Positions 36,900 through 47,757 of a stretch of 64,000 nt of DNA are shown piece by piece (within the stretch, counting starts at the first letter, position 1; each line of letters starts with the position of its first letter). Position numbers and translations under genes: made by a program. A model generated the notes under the pieces. The model saw only the letters and a list, made by a program, of their open reading frames with translations, was not told where the DNA came from and did no database searches. Origin of the DNA: Tillus elongatus (lineage: Eukaryota > Arthropoda > Insecta > Coleoptera > Cleridae). Location: assembly GCA_964006375.1 (NCBI GenBank), contig OZ023264.1, positions 171,156,295 through 171,220,294 of the forward strand, in the 5' to 3' direction.

Positions 36900-37545
36900 T
36901 GAGACGATGTTAGACAATTATATATTCATGTACCTAGTATCTCACATTACTTCAAAGAGCAGAAACGGACAGAATAACAGTCTTAGTGAAAGCAAGCTTT
37001 AAATATTTAACTCTGTTTCCTGTTTTGCTCCAGCGCTCTGTAACAGCATGAGAAGATACTTGGCTTAAATGATAAAACTTGCCAACATAAAGAAAATAAA
37101 CAGCATAAAAATATCCAAAATCCACATTAATGCAGTTCAAGCTAGCAGAACCAAAAGCTGTCTTGGGGACGTCCAACAGAGATGACATAGAGACCGTTCC
37201 TCCGGAAGTACCTTAGATTCCCCATGAGACACAGTCGGAAGTGCCCTATTTGAACCCATCCCCATAAAATAAAAATATGGTGAATAAAAACACATAACAT
37301 GACGTCAAGTCGATATAAAGTCCGATAGCGGCTTATAACGCGTTCTTTATGCGTGATACATATGTTTGCCAAAACTTCTCTGTATGTTGCGTCTACATGA
37401 ATTATTTTCCCAATAGCATCTTCCAGTTGAAACCCTGAGTTAGTTGGGCGGATGAGAATGAGAAATAAATTATTTATAATGGTTTCCATTCTAAAAAAAA
37501 GTTTTTAACATAGTTATAGATGTTACATATCTACCTTAACAAATT
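36900..37545 (-). other. Unassigned region with a 115-codon open frame
   Basis: A minus-strand frame at 37142-37489 starts METIINNLFLILIRPTN, and a 78-codon frame at 36952-37188 is partly hydrophobic (FGYFYAVYFLYVGKFYHL). A splice-acceptor-like TTTTTTTTAG lies just before the first ATG. I do not recognise a family. It is the least repeat-like non-element sequence in this part, but it could be chance or an old element. Confidence 0.2.
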
Positions 37546-37547
37546 TC

Positions 37548-37620
37548 ATAGTGAAACGATCGTCAGGTCTTTAAAAGATGTGTTTTGGTGATTTGGGTTC
37601 TCCCAGTGGAGTTTTAAAAA
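37548..37620 (+). repeat. Penelope-like terminal repeat fragment (PLE-2)
   Basis: AGTGAAACGATCGTCAGG, TCTTTAAAAGATGTG and TTTTGGTGATTTGGG match the second half of the repeat at 11091. The CTGANGA half is missing. The cleavable position is a C (CGTC). Confidence 0.5.
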
Positions 37621-37885
37621 AATTCGGGACGCAGCAAGTGCGTTAGAGCAGCGAATTTTCATAAGAATTGTACACTACTTATGGATTTATTGCCTGAAGT
37701 GAGGGACTTTTTCAAATTTATTTTGTTAAATTAAAATATAATTAATGAAAATTCACTAAAAACATAATAAATACAACAAGAAACTTGAAACATCGAAGTA
37801 CTAAACAGCTGGGTTTATTCAAAAAATCGTCTTTACATTTAACTAGGTATCCTATTACTTATTTATTTTGTCATAAAAAAAAAGT

Positions 37886-38291
37886 TCGGGACGCAGCAAG
37901 TGCGTTATGGTAGCGAATTTTTTTAAAACATATTTTTAATGACAAATGTCTTTCTTTGCCTATATAGTAGAAACAATGTACCATATTTCATCGAAATAAC
38001 TTTATTGTTTGAAAATATAAACATTTTTCAAAAGCCTGGATGCAGCAAGTGTGTTATGGAAGTGAATTTCCATTAAAATATTTTAATGGCAAATGCGAGC
38101 AGGCATCAATCTGATTACCGGTATAGCCTATGTAGAAGAAACAAAGTACTATATTTTATCAAAATTACTTATGGTTTGAAAATATACAAAAATTTTCAGA
38201 AAATAAACTTAAATGTTGGTTCCCTAACCAACAAAGCTTACGTTAATAGCAAATTGAGTTATTAAAATTTGAAGGATTTAATGAAAATTCG
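37886..38291. mobile_element. Two head-to-tail family B MITE copies, first truncated
   Basis: A copy starting CGGGACGCAGCAAGTGCG at 37886 stops after about 150 bp. It is directly followed by a second start, CTGGATGCAGCAAGTGTG, at about 38038. The second copy runs to AATGAAAATTCGG near 38290 and loses its terminal 30 bp to an adjoining family G sequence. Confidence 0.7.
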
Positions 38292-38399
38292 GTAAATTTG
38301 CAGATCATCTCCCGAACGCTTTAAAAAAAAATATTTTCAGAAACATTACTAGGACCCCACCTAGATGCGCAAACCACAAGAAAAAAAGTATCTTATAAC

Positions 38400-38985
38400 C
38401 CCCCCCCCCGGAACTTACGGGACTTGGAGTGAATAGGGGTGCTGGGCGGGGTAGGTAGTAAAAACGAAAAATGAGAAGAAAATGCGAAGAAAACTGCTTG
38501 AAAGCTGTCTATTGGAAGCCATATCCCCATTAAACCCTAACTACCCCGCACATCACCCCTATTTGCCCCAGGTCACGTAACTTCCTTGGGGGGTATGAAT
38601 AAGAAGTTTTTCTTGTGGTTTATGCAACGAGGGTGGTTGTATGCACACGAGGGTGTTGGATGCCTACGACGAAGCAGCAACCCCAAGCCCCCACCTTCCA
38701 AGCCCTCCACCCCCCACCACCGTTCGACTTGTGGTAAGAGTGGGGGGTGTCTGCTTCGTCATGGGGGTTTTCCTCCCCCCTCGCGTGCATACAACCACCC
38801 TCGCCGCATAAACCACAAGAAAAATGTCTTGTTCCTACTTACGGGGGAAGTTACGGCACCTGGGGGGATAGGAGTGCTGTGCGGGGTAGGCAGAGTTTAA
38901 GGGGGATATGGGATATGTGAAAAAGATAGCTTTCAAACCCGTTTTATTCGAATTTTCTGCTCATATTTCCTTTTTACTACCTACC
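38400..38985. repeat. GC-richer family G block with a large inverted repeat
   Basis: AAGTTTTTCTTGTGGTTTATG and GAGGGTGGTTGTATGCAC (38605-38652) pair with GTGCATACAACCACCCTC and CATAAACCACAAGAAAAAT (38782-38826). Weaker pairing extends outward to about 38575 and 38860. The loop is rich in C and CCACC. Direct copies of GAATAGGGGTGCTGGGCGGGG-like sequence flank the hairpin at 38432 and 38867. The frame at 38586-38900 arises from the GC content and is not a recognised gene. Confidence 0.75.
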
Positions 38986-38989
38986 CGCC

Positions 38990-39830
38990 CAGCTCTCCTA
39001 CTCATTCCTGGTCCCGTAACTTCCTTGGGGGGTGTGAACAAGAAATTTTTCTCGGGGTTTGTGTATCCATGGGGGGCCCTAGGGTTTCTGAAAACAATTT
39101 TTTGAAAAGCGTTCGGGAGCTAAACAGCAAATTTACGAAAATTCGCTACCAAAACGCACTTACTGCGTCCAGATTTTTTTCTTACAAACGCATCATATTT
39201 CGATAAGAAATGAAAAAATGCATTAACGAATTTGTTCTACGAAAATAAGCTAAAAAAAAAATATACACCCCTACTCACTCCTGGTCCCGTAACTTCCTTG
39301 GGGAGTGTGAACAATAAATTTTTCTTGGGGTTTGTGGATCCAAGGGTGAGGCCCTAGGCAGGTTTCTGAAAACAGTTTTTTGAAAAGCGTTGGGGAGCTA
39401 CACTGTAAATTTACCGAAAATTCGCTACCAAAACGCACTTACTGCGTCCAGATTTTTTTCCTTACAAACGCATCATATTTCGATGAAAAATGCAAAAATG
39501 CATTAGCGAATTTGTTCTACGAAAATTAGCTAAAAAAATTATACACCCCTACTCACGCCTGGTCCCGTAACTTGCCTTGGGGGGTGTCATCAAGAAATTT
39601 TTCTTGGGGTTTGTGGATCCAGGGAGGGCCCTAGGCAGGTTTTTGAAAACAGTTTTTTGAAAAGGGTTCGGGAGTTTAACTGCAAATTTACCAAAAATTC
39701 GCTACCAAAACGCACTTATTGCGTCCAGATTTTTTTTTTCTTACAAACGCATATCGTCCGCGTCATATTTCGATAAAAAAATGCAAAAACGCATTAACGA
39801 ATTTGTTCTACGAAAATTAGTTAAATAAAA
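38990..39830. repeat. Tandem repeat, three copies of about 275 bp
   Basis: GGTCCCGTAACTTCC recurs at 39010, 39283 and 39561, each followed by the same order. The blocks are a GGGGTTTGTG(T/G)ATCCA block, AACAATTTTTTGAAAAGCG-like sequence, ATTCGCTACCAAAACGCAC, CTGCGTCCAGATTTTTTT and ACGAATTTGTTCTACGAAAAT. Each unit therefore contains one family B right end and part of family G. Confidence 0.9.
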
Positions 39831-39834
39831 TATA

Positions 39835-40386
39835 TAGACCGTTAAACCATAAACTTCACCAAACCTACAGCGAAAGCATCAACTTAACTAAACCGACAGC
39901 CAAAGCATCAAAGAAAGGGTCTATTTGAAATGAATTTTCTGTAAATATTTTAGTTAAGTGGAGAGCAATGATGGTTGAATCTGAAACTTAAGGGTTTGCA
40001 GAACGCTCTTCTTGCAACATTTTCTTTTCAAAATTCGTATTTGTTTCACGTTCTTGGCCTAAACATTACCAATTTTGACGTTTAAAATTGCGAGTTTGAC
40101 GTTTTGAGGAAAACTCCAAAATTTATTTGTTTAACTGCCCATAACTTCTTTGTCTTAAAAGCTAGAGTCTTAAGTTTTGGTACAGAGTTCACTCTTTATA
40201 ATAGAAATACGTGTCCCAAATTTGGTTGCCCTTCCTTTGTTATTTCCGGAGGCATACATTTTTTTAGAAAGAAAACACAAAATTTTCCGGGAAAACCTGG
40301 TTAACTAACATATCCAAGCCACTGGCAAAAGGAATGTACTCACCAAATTTGATCAAGATTGCTCCATTATTTTTTGAGTTATCGGT

Positions 40387-40477
<91 letters not shown>

Positions 40478-40515
40478 CACAGATCTCCTCATTAGCGAAT
40501 TTTTTTTTAATTTGC
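39835..40515 (-). repeat. Family A copy with AT core
   Basis: In plus orientation: GACCGTTAAACCATAAACTT, AGGGTCTATTTGAAATGAAT, TTGACGTTTTGAGGAAAAC, TTTGGTTGCCCTTCC, TTATTTTTTGAGTTATCGG, the array at 40390-40473, then CTCCTCATTAGCGAATTTTT. It shows the complete order of the long half of family A. The duplicated stretch around 39860-39900 (CCAAAGCATCA) is a small local repeat. Confidence 0.8.
40390..40473. repeat. (AT)n microsatellite
   Basis: 84 bp of pure AT directly after TTATCGGTCGGA, the standard family A position. Confidence 0.97.
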
Positions 40516-40519
40516 TAAA

Positions 40520-41460
40520 ACAAGAAGTTTAGAACTTGAGTATAGATGCAGATATCAAACTAAAATTAGGATAAACTAAAGGGTGGTATTTAGTGAATTT
40601 GCATTTGAAGTCACTATCTTTGGCGGTTATTAAATACCTTCACTCAAATCTGTCTGTGTTGAGTAGATGATGGAGCTAAGCGAATAACGTGATGCAAATA
40701 CCAGCAGGATGATTTGATAAAATCATAACTCCAAAGACAAACATCAGCGGGAACTTTCAATTGTGGAGGGTTTGTCGAGTTCAAGCGTTCTTGTTTTAAC
40801 AGATAATAAAGTCCAGTTCTGCTAATCTGGGTTTGCTTTTAATCTGCATATGGCAAAGTCTAGAGAGCCGAGTAAATATGGCTTGTATAATAGGAGGATG
40901 TCATCGTAGACGGCTCTAATGGAAACTGCATACTCCTTCAGCGGGCTTCTTGATTATGCAGCAAGTAGTTCTATGAGGACTAATGCTTCCTATTCCCAAG
41001 TACTGAATGGATTAATGCGTCAACGGAACTCGCGAAATGTAAATCGATTATTGTTCCGCAGATATATATGGAACGCTGGTAATTCCGCTTAACATCCTTG
41101 CACCAATTAGATAACATGTACCCTAAATTCTGGGTTGTTATTCTGTTTGGGTGAATTTGTTATAATTATCGTTGTGCCGACTACTCTTGGGTTCTGGTCT
41201 CTTACTGTAATGCGTTTGTCTTGTTGTTGGTAAACATATTCCGTGTAGTTCTTTGCTTAATGCTGAAGGGATCAAAAGTAAATAGTAGTAAATCATATGG
41301 CGCAACCCACATTAGAAACGGTGTTTAGCAAAGGGGTGGCAAGAGAAGCATGTAAGCTGGTAGTAACAGTAATGGAGAGCCTACTCGCGAATTAGATTCA
41401 AACATTTAAGAAATACAGAGTGTTGAGCACAGCCTGGCTACACTTAAATGTAAAAGAGAG
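40520..41460. other. No recognised gene or repeat
   Basis: About 940 bp without a long open frame, microsatellite or known repeat block. It is one of the few apparently unique stretches in the window. Confidence 0.4.
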
Positions 41461-42133
41461 TGCATACACGTCGAGTAATGTATTAGATTATTTCCGAAAA
41501 TATACATTTTTGAGTGCTCAAAATTTGTATACGGGGGTTTCCGAAGATGCTATATCTAATGGAACTGGCGGACTACCAGTTACACCGTAAATAGATATAA
41601 ACATCGTTATTTCAAATAGAACACCCTGTATATTATTGCATTTTTGGAATACTCATCTAATTTTAGGTTAAAAGTTATAAGGGTATGCTCTCCCTATCTT
41701 TAACTGTTTTCGAGTTATGTCAATTTATTTGAGAATTCTGTTCAATGCGAGGCTAACTTAATGAAAGTGATTTCGTGTCGTGTTAGGATGCTGAAAATTC
41801 TTTAATTTGTCAGGCACGTTCCAAGGCCATTAAGCTTCGATATGATTGTGAAGAAAATTTGTTTCATATACAGGGTGTTTTGTAGGATGTATTAGAATTT
41901 GGTGTGTTTTAAACTAAAATAACTCATTTATTTCAAATGGAACATCCTGTATATTATCTTCTCATCGAATAGAGCAGATAATTATCTTTCAAACTCTATT
42001 AGCAATCCCTATACCTAAAGTTGATAATTGTCGAGATATTTGCGGTTTACCAAAAAAAAATAATTATTTAATATTTATTCAGAGAATAAGCAAAGTATTG
42101 AAAGTTGAAAATGGTCGTGACTAGCTAGGAAAC

Positions 42134-43170
42134 TCATGATTGTGTACCAAATTGTGTACCATTCGCATTAATACATCGCTCTAAGCGTATTACAACTTCT
42201 TCACTTGTTGTACGCCATATTTCTGCGGGATCAATATTATCCAAACAATTACGGACTCTATCTTCAAGTTCTTCTCTAGTGTTGACTGGAGTCGCATAAA
42301 CATCTGATTTCAATTTACCCCATAAGTAAAAATCCAGAGGAGTGAGGTCGGGCGACCGTGGGGGGCAATTATATGTTCCGCCGCGCCCCATCCACGTCTC
42401 TCCGAATTTATCATTTAAAAAGGTCCTTACTCCTGCTGAATAATGCTAAGGAACCCCATCTAGTTGATACCAACAATTCACATACGCAGTAAGTGGTAAA
42501 TTGTCCAAGAAATCAGAGACAGTGGTTCGCAAAATCTCTAGGTATTGCACAGCTGTCAGATTATTATCGTAAATGCAGTACGATATTTTATCATCCATCA
42601 GGAGAGCAAACAGGTTGAAGCTGAATTTTCTCTGAAAACAGTGTTCTCTTTTGACATCAGGATTGTCTTGAGCCCAGTAGTGAATTTTATGTCTGTTAAA
42701 TATTTCTTCATGGGACATCTTTGTTTCGTCGGTCCAAATTATGCTTTTCAGAAATAAAGGAGCGTTGCGGTGTCTTTCAAGGAGAGTGTGACAAAATTCA
42801 ATTCGGTGGGCTGGGTCGTTCGGTTCCAGAGCTTGTACACTTACAAATTTATAATTATGCATCTTATGCTTGGACAATATTCTCTGTATGGAGGAACGTG
42901 CTATGTTCATGTCATGTTCAGCTGAACGTATTGACGCCTTTGGATGAGCTTCGAAATAAGACAACACAGAAAATTGTGTGTCTTCGTCTTCTGTAACTGG
43001 AACTGATCTTGATGTTTGTTTAATCGTGCAACTTCCCGTTCTCAAGACATTGGTTTATTAACGTCTGGATTTCAACGCAGTCATTGGCGAGGACTCGGGA
43101 TACCTACCATTAAACAGCCGACATGTTCTGCTGACCACTCTGTTGCACTCTCGATGAAAATAAAATAAAT
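42134..43170 (-). pseudogene. DD41D-type Tc1/mariner transposase, nearly intact
   Basis: The first ~40 codons resemble the DUF4817/helix-turn-helix domain (CRLFNGRYPESSPMTALKSR) and carry two stops. The frame from 43045 is then open: TGSCTIKQTSRSVPV, a second HTH (SIRSAEHDMNIARSSIQRIL), first catalytic Asp in IIWTDETKM, then HYWAQDNPDVKRE. The second Asp lies in WYQLDGVP. A single in-frame TAG at 42442-42444 interrupts the next segment, which resumes HYSAGVRTFLNDKFGETWMG. The third Asp is in RSPDLTPLDFYLWGKL. Counting the stop as one residue, the last two aspartates are 41 residues apart. The C-terminus reads VRNCLDNIDPAEIW and ends at a stop at 42134. One stop and the damaged N-terminus are the only lesions seen. 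Confidence 0.88.
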
Positions 43171-43361
43171 TCAGCAATTGTTCGTTTGAACAGCTGGCAT
43201 TATCCATTCTAACGTAGAATTTCTATTAATTCAGACAACGAAGACAATATAACTCACGTTGTAAATGACATAAATATAAAACTGACAATAAACATGAATA
43301 TGTCAAACATCACAGAAGTCATACAGATTTTAGGCATACTCCTAAATTTGTCTTTTAGTGA

Positions 43362-43485
43362 ATTTTCTTAAAAAAAATTCACTAATGAGGAGATCCCGAC
43401 TTTCGAATTTTGAAAAAATTTCTTCAAATGAGCGCTAATTAGGACCCCTGGAACCCAAATCCGAGGTCGGTTTCAGACTTTATAT

Positions 43486-43579
<94 letters not shown>

Positions 43580-44520
43580 GTGTCACACCTATAACTAAAA
43601 AAATAATGAAAATAATGGACCGATTTTGATAAAACTTGGTGAATACCTTCCTTTCACAAGTGGCTTGGATAAGTTCGTTAGCCAGGAAAATCCGCCGAGG
43701 TTTTCCCGGAAAATTTTGTGTTTTATTTCGAAAAAAATCGAAAAAAATTTATTTCTCCGGAATTAACAAAGTGAGGGCAACCAAATTTCTCACGCGGGTT
43801 TACATCATTATGGGTAAAATACCTACAAAAATTTAGCTCTGTAGGTTAAAGGACAAAAAAGTTACAGGCATTTAAAGAACAATAAATTTGGGTTTTCCTC
43901 AAAACGTCAAAATCGCGATTTTAAACGTCAAAATTGGTGAGTACCTTCCTTTCGCAAGTGGCTTGAATAAGTTCGTTAGCCAGGAAAATCCGCCAAGGTT
44001 TTCCCGGAAAATTTTATGTTTTCTTTCGAAAAAAAATTATATCTCCAAAATTAACAAAGTAAGGGCAACCAAATTTCATACGCGGGTTTATATCATTATA
44101 GGCAAGTTACCTACCAAAACTTAGCTCCGTAGGTTAAAGGACAAAAAAGTTACAGGCATTCAAAGAAAAATACATTTGGCTTTTCCTCAAAACGTCAAAA
44201 TCGCGATTTTAAACGTCAAAATTGGTAATATTTAGGCAATGAACCTGACACTAATATGAGCTATGGAAGGAAAATGTCTCAAGAATAATGTTTTACAAAG
44301 CCTGAAGTCTTAGTTTCAATCGTCATTGTCCTTCATTTTACTAAAATATTCCCAGAAAATTCATTTCAAATAGACTCTTTCTCTGATGTTTTGCCTGTCG
44401 GTTTAGTTAAGTTGATGCTTTCGCTGTAGGTTTAGTGAAGTTTATGGTTTAACGGTCTATAATTTTTAGCTAATTTTCGTAGAACAAATTCGTTACTGCA
44501 TTTTAGCATATTTTATCGAA
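43362..44520 (+). repeat. Family A copy with AT core and an internal tandem duplication, nested in family C
   Basis: The start hairpin is TTAGTGAATTTTCTTAAAAA with AAATTCACTAATGAGG. The order then is GAGCGCTAATTAGGACCCC, the AT array 43488-43576, the GATTTTGAT block, and the long half. The 300-bp long half is duplicated: TTCGTTAGCCAGGAAAATCC occurs at about 43675 and 43973, period 298 bp. It ends with TTTAACGGTCTATAATTTTT and AGCTAATTTTCGTAG. This is the best single copy for defining family A, about 0.86 kb without the duplication. Confidence 0.88.
43488..43576. repeat. (AT)n microsatellite
   Basis: About 88 bp of AT after CAGACTTTATATGTT; the flank TTATGTGTCACACC and the GATTTTGAT block follow. 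Confidence 0.97.
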
Positions 44521-44551
44521 ATATGATGCATGTTTGTAAGAAAAAATTTGG

Positions 44552-44985
44552 ACACAGTAAGTGCGTTTTGGTAGCAAATTTTCATTAAGTCCTCCAAATT
44601 TCAATAACTCATTTGCTATTAACGTAAGTTTTGTTGGTTAGGAAACCAACATTTAACTGTATTTTCGGAAATTTTTTGTATGAACGCAGCAAGGGCGTTT
44701 TGGTTGCGAATTTTCATTAAATGTTTCAAATTACAATAACTCAATTTGCTATTAACCTTAGGTTCATTGGCTAGGAGACCAGTTTTCTCAGAAACATTTA
44801 AAGTTTATTTTCCGAAAAGTTTTGTACATTTTCAAATAATTATTTTGATAAAATATGATACACTGTTCCTACTATATAGGTTATACCGGTAACCAAATTG
44901 ATGCCTGCTCGCATTAGAGCGATATATTTGTAATTAAAAACATTTTTATGAAAATTCACTTCCATAACGCACTTGCTGCGTCCAG
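44552..44985. mobile_element. Two family B MITEs in direct succession, first truncated
   Basis: A copy starting GGACACAGTAAGTGCG at 44553 breaks off at about 44681 after TTTTCGGAAATTTTTTGTA. A complete copy (44682-44985) starts there with GAACGCAGCAAGGGCG and ends ACTTGCTGCGTCCAGAG. Confidence 0.75.
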
Positions 44986-45888
44986 AGTTTTTTTTTTTGG
45001 TAAACCGCAAATATCTCGACAATTATCAACTTTAAGTATAGGGAATCCTAAAACAGTTTGAAAGAGAATTATCTGCTTTATTCAATAAGAAGATAATATA
45101 TAGGGTGTTCCATTTGAAATAAATAAGGTATTCTAGATTAAGGCACACCAAATTCTAATACATCCTACAAAACATCCTGTATATGAAACAATTTTTCCTC
45201 ACAATCAAGTCGAATCTTAATGGCCTTGGAACGTGTCTGACAGATTAAAGAATTTTCAGCATCCTAACACGACACGAAATCACCCTTATTAAGTCAGCCT
45301 CCCCTTGAACAGAATTATCAAATAAATTGACATTACTCGAAAACAGTTGAAGATAGGGAGAGCATACCACAATAACTTTTAACCTAAAATTAGAGGAGTA
45401 TCCTAAAAATGCAATAATATACAGGCTGTTCTTTTTGAAATAACGTGGTTTATATCTATTTACGGTTTAACCGGAAGTCCGCCATTTTGGAAATCATTTC
45501 CATTAAATAGGGCATCTTCGGAAACCCCCGTATAAAAATGTTCATCACTCAAAAATGTGTATTTTCGGAAATAATCTAATACATTACTCGACGTGGGACA
45601 TCCTGTATAACACCAAAATTTCCAAAAAAATATATGCAAAACACAAAGAAATGTTTGCAGAAAATTATTCCATTCTTGTCGCTGGTGCAAGCAATTCTGA
45701 ACTATGGGTGGTATCACAAAAAGATTTTATAATAAAATTGAAAGGGTACAAAAATGGATCTGTATGATAATTTTAAGGAAAAGCATTTGCTATCCCACAA
45801 ATACATTTCATTCCTAAACGTTACACAGTCTGAGATAGATATAATCAAATACTCAATGAAAGGCTTCTGATTCAGACAGTAAGTTTTA

Positions 45889-45940
45889 TTAAACCCTACG
45901 AGTTTCGGCTAACTAGTTGCCATCCTCAGGGGCAAACCTA
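45889..45940 (-). ncRNA. Hammerhead ribozyme-like motif in the left arm of PLE-1
   Basis: Read on the minus strand: CTGAGGA (45923-45929), a stem II that pairs GGC with GCC and has an imperfect inner part, then GAAA (45903-45906). A minimal stem III ACUCGU and a cleavable A follow. Stem I is GCCC/GGGU, four pairs with one wobble. The fold is of type I with a two-pair stem III, as reported for Penelope-like elements. Catalysis is inferred. Confidence 0.6.
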
Positions 45941-46429
45941 AAATACAATAAAACAGGTTTGTCAGAAAAAGTGGTTTTTTGGTAGCCAATTGTGCCGGTT
46001 GAAGCACACTGATATCAATACAAACACTACGGGAAACATCAAGGTTAAAAATCTGCAGTCAAGCAGTAAATAGGTTAAAAGTTACAGTAAAAGCCAATAA
46101 AGTCACAGTAAAAGCTACAGGCTACAAATTAAACAATCTGAAAGCTAAATAACAGTCAAAAACATGCAGTCAAAGCAGGCTAAAATTATCAGAATAAACT
46201 AAAGCAAATCAAGCTAATGATAAAATGTAAAAGTCAACTGTGAAATTAAAAATTGAAAATTGAAAAACTGTGGAGTGAACTGACAGAGCAAAAACGTAAC
46301 AGGAGGCTACACAGTCAATCAGAAACCCCATGAGAACTCTTAGGGAGTTTGAAATTTGTAAAGTGAACTAAGAAAAACAAAATGGCATCTGTAGTTACTT
46401 TTCAATTCTTGAAAATTGAAGTCAAAGCC

Positions 46430-47213
46430 ATACAAAGGTTGACCAAGTTAGGAGTTTTTATCTGTTCAGATCACACTGTCGGGGACGAGTTTCATTAGAG
46501 AACTAAACATGATCATGCAACTCGCAGTTAACAACGAGTATCCAGTTAGTATCGTCGACAGGATGGTCAATAAAAAGTGCCGTCAGCTCTTAGTGGAAAT
46601 GAGCACCAGTTTACCTCTCGCCCAGCCAGAAGGAGTCTCTTATTTCCCCTTCACTTATTGTGGTCCTGTGTACAACACCATAGTTAAAGCCCTCAAGAGA
46701 GACAATGTAGAGTTTTCCTTCAAATCCACGAACACAGTCAGTAATATGTTCATCCATAACAAGGACAATATATTCCAGACATTAAGAAGTCAGCTGTTTA
46801 TCGTTTAACATGTGGTACCCCCGATATTGCAATGCTATCTACATCGGGAGAACAAGAAGGTCATTAAGCACCAGGGTGGCAGAACACATCAGAAGTAGAA
46901 ATCAGGTCGGTAATGACACGTCAGTTTTTGGTTATCATTTAAGAGAGAGTGGTCACTGCTTCAATACTGATGCAAAGATTTTACATCTCTCAAGTTTGGG
47001 AGTTGAACAATTTGTCTTGGAAGAAAGACAAACATGTCAAATGCTCCAATAGTGGAGTTTTGAACCTATCCAACACCGACATAACGAACTTTCCTTCACT
47101 GTACGATCATCTAGTGAACTAGTGCTACCAAAAGTCTATGAATTTTCTATGGCCAAAGTTATGATAGATATGAAGATGGCTGTTCTGTGGCTTCCCATCC
47201 CTTCCCCTTTTAG
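46430..47213 (+). pseudogene. Penelope-like protein, C-terminal part with GIY-YIG endonuclease
   Basis: Frame 46509-46808 encodes a linker (YFPFTYCGPVYNTIVKALKR, then FSFKSTNTVSNMF) and ends SAVYRLTCG in a shifted frame. After one frameshift near 46810-46825 the second frame reads CNAIYIGRTRRSLSTRVAEH, then SVFGYHLRESGHCF and VEQFVLEERQT. VYRLTC plus YIGRT is the GIY-YIG motif pair, RSLSTRVAEH holds the conserved Arg and His region, and the E of the last block fits the metal-binding glutamate. A TAG at 47051-47053 is followed by a further stretch ending about 47213. No reverse transcriptase is present upstream, so the copy is a 5'-deleted remnant. Confidence 0.82.
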
Positions 47214-47704
47214 TCTCTGAAATATCTCTTATTCTCTCATATGTTTTTTAGTTCGCGGTTTTTCCGTCGAGGCAGTGCCACCCGCTCTCTTTAATTGCAC
47301 AAATGGACGACTTTTGCTCCGGTCTAATGGGGTTTCTGCTTGACTGTGTAGCCTCCTGGTATGTTTTTGCTCTCTCAGTTCACTCCAGCTTTTCAATTTT
47401 CAATTTTTAATTTCACAATTGACTTTTACACTTTATCAGTAACTTGATATAGTTTAGTTTATTCTGATAAATGACTGCATTTTTTTTACTGTAATGTAGC
47501 TTTTAGCTTCTTTAATTTGTATCCTGTAGTTTCTGCTGTGACTTTATTGGCTTTTACTGTAGCTTTTAACTTATTTACGGTTTGACTGTAGATTTTTAAC
47601 CTTGATGATTTCTGTAGTGTTTGTATTGAGATCATTGTGCTTCAACCGGCACAATTGCCTACCAGAAACAGAGTTTTCTGACAGACCTTTTTACTGTATT
47701 TTAG

Positions 47705-47757
47705 ATTTGACCCTGAGGATGGCTAGTAGTTAGCCGAAACGCGTATGGTTTAATAAA
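47705..47757 (+). ncRNA. Hammerhead ribozyme-like motif in the right arm of PLE-1
   Basis: CTGAGGA (47713-47719), stem II GGCTA/TAGCC (47721-47725 with 47731-47735), GAAA (47736-47739), and minimal stem III ACGCGU with a cleavable A at 47745. All core positions fit the hammerhead consensus, but stem I is poorly paired, so this copy may be weak or dead. Confidence 0.6.

Larger units (their letters stand above)
41463..45608 (-). mobile_element. Tc1/mariner-like transposon with ~600-bp inverted repeats (family C, copy 1)
   Basis: The left arm (41463-42059) and right arm (44990-45608) are inverted copies over their whole length. Shared blocks in order include CACGTCGAGTAATGTATTAG, TTTCCGAAGATGC, CACGACACGAAATCAC, TCTTTAATTTGTCAG and GATATTTGCGGTTTACC. 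The outer right end reads ATCCTGTATAA, consistent with a CAGGATGT terminus next to TA. The minus-strand transposase (42134-43170) lies by the left arm. The part between the transposase and the right arm holds a nested family A copy (43362-44520) and two family B MITEs (44552-44985). Without these the element would be about 2.5 kb. Confidence 0.88.

Noticed and set aside
36952..37489. Chemoreceptor-like exon
   Set aside because: Hydrophobic segments are present, but no family-specific motif could be recognised, so no product was assigned.
38586..38900. Plus-strand Pro/Ser-rich frame of 104 codons
   Set aside because: Lies within a palindromic GC-richer repeat; the amino-acid bias follows the C-runs and there is no recognisable domain.
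38990..39830. CRISPR-like array
   Set aside because: Units are 275 bp, without short spacers, and the context is eukaryotic; a plain tandem duplication explains it.
42545..42996. Plus-strand frames over the DD41D transposase
   Set aside because: Antisense shadows of the transposase.
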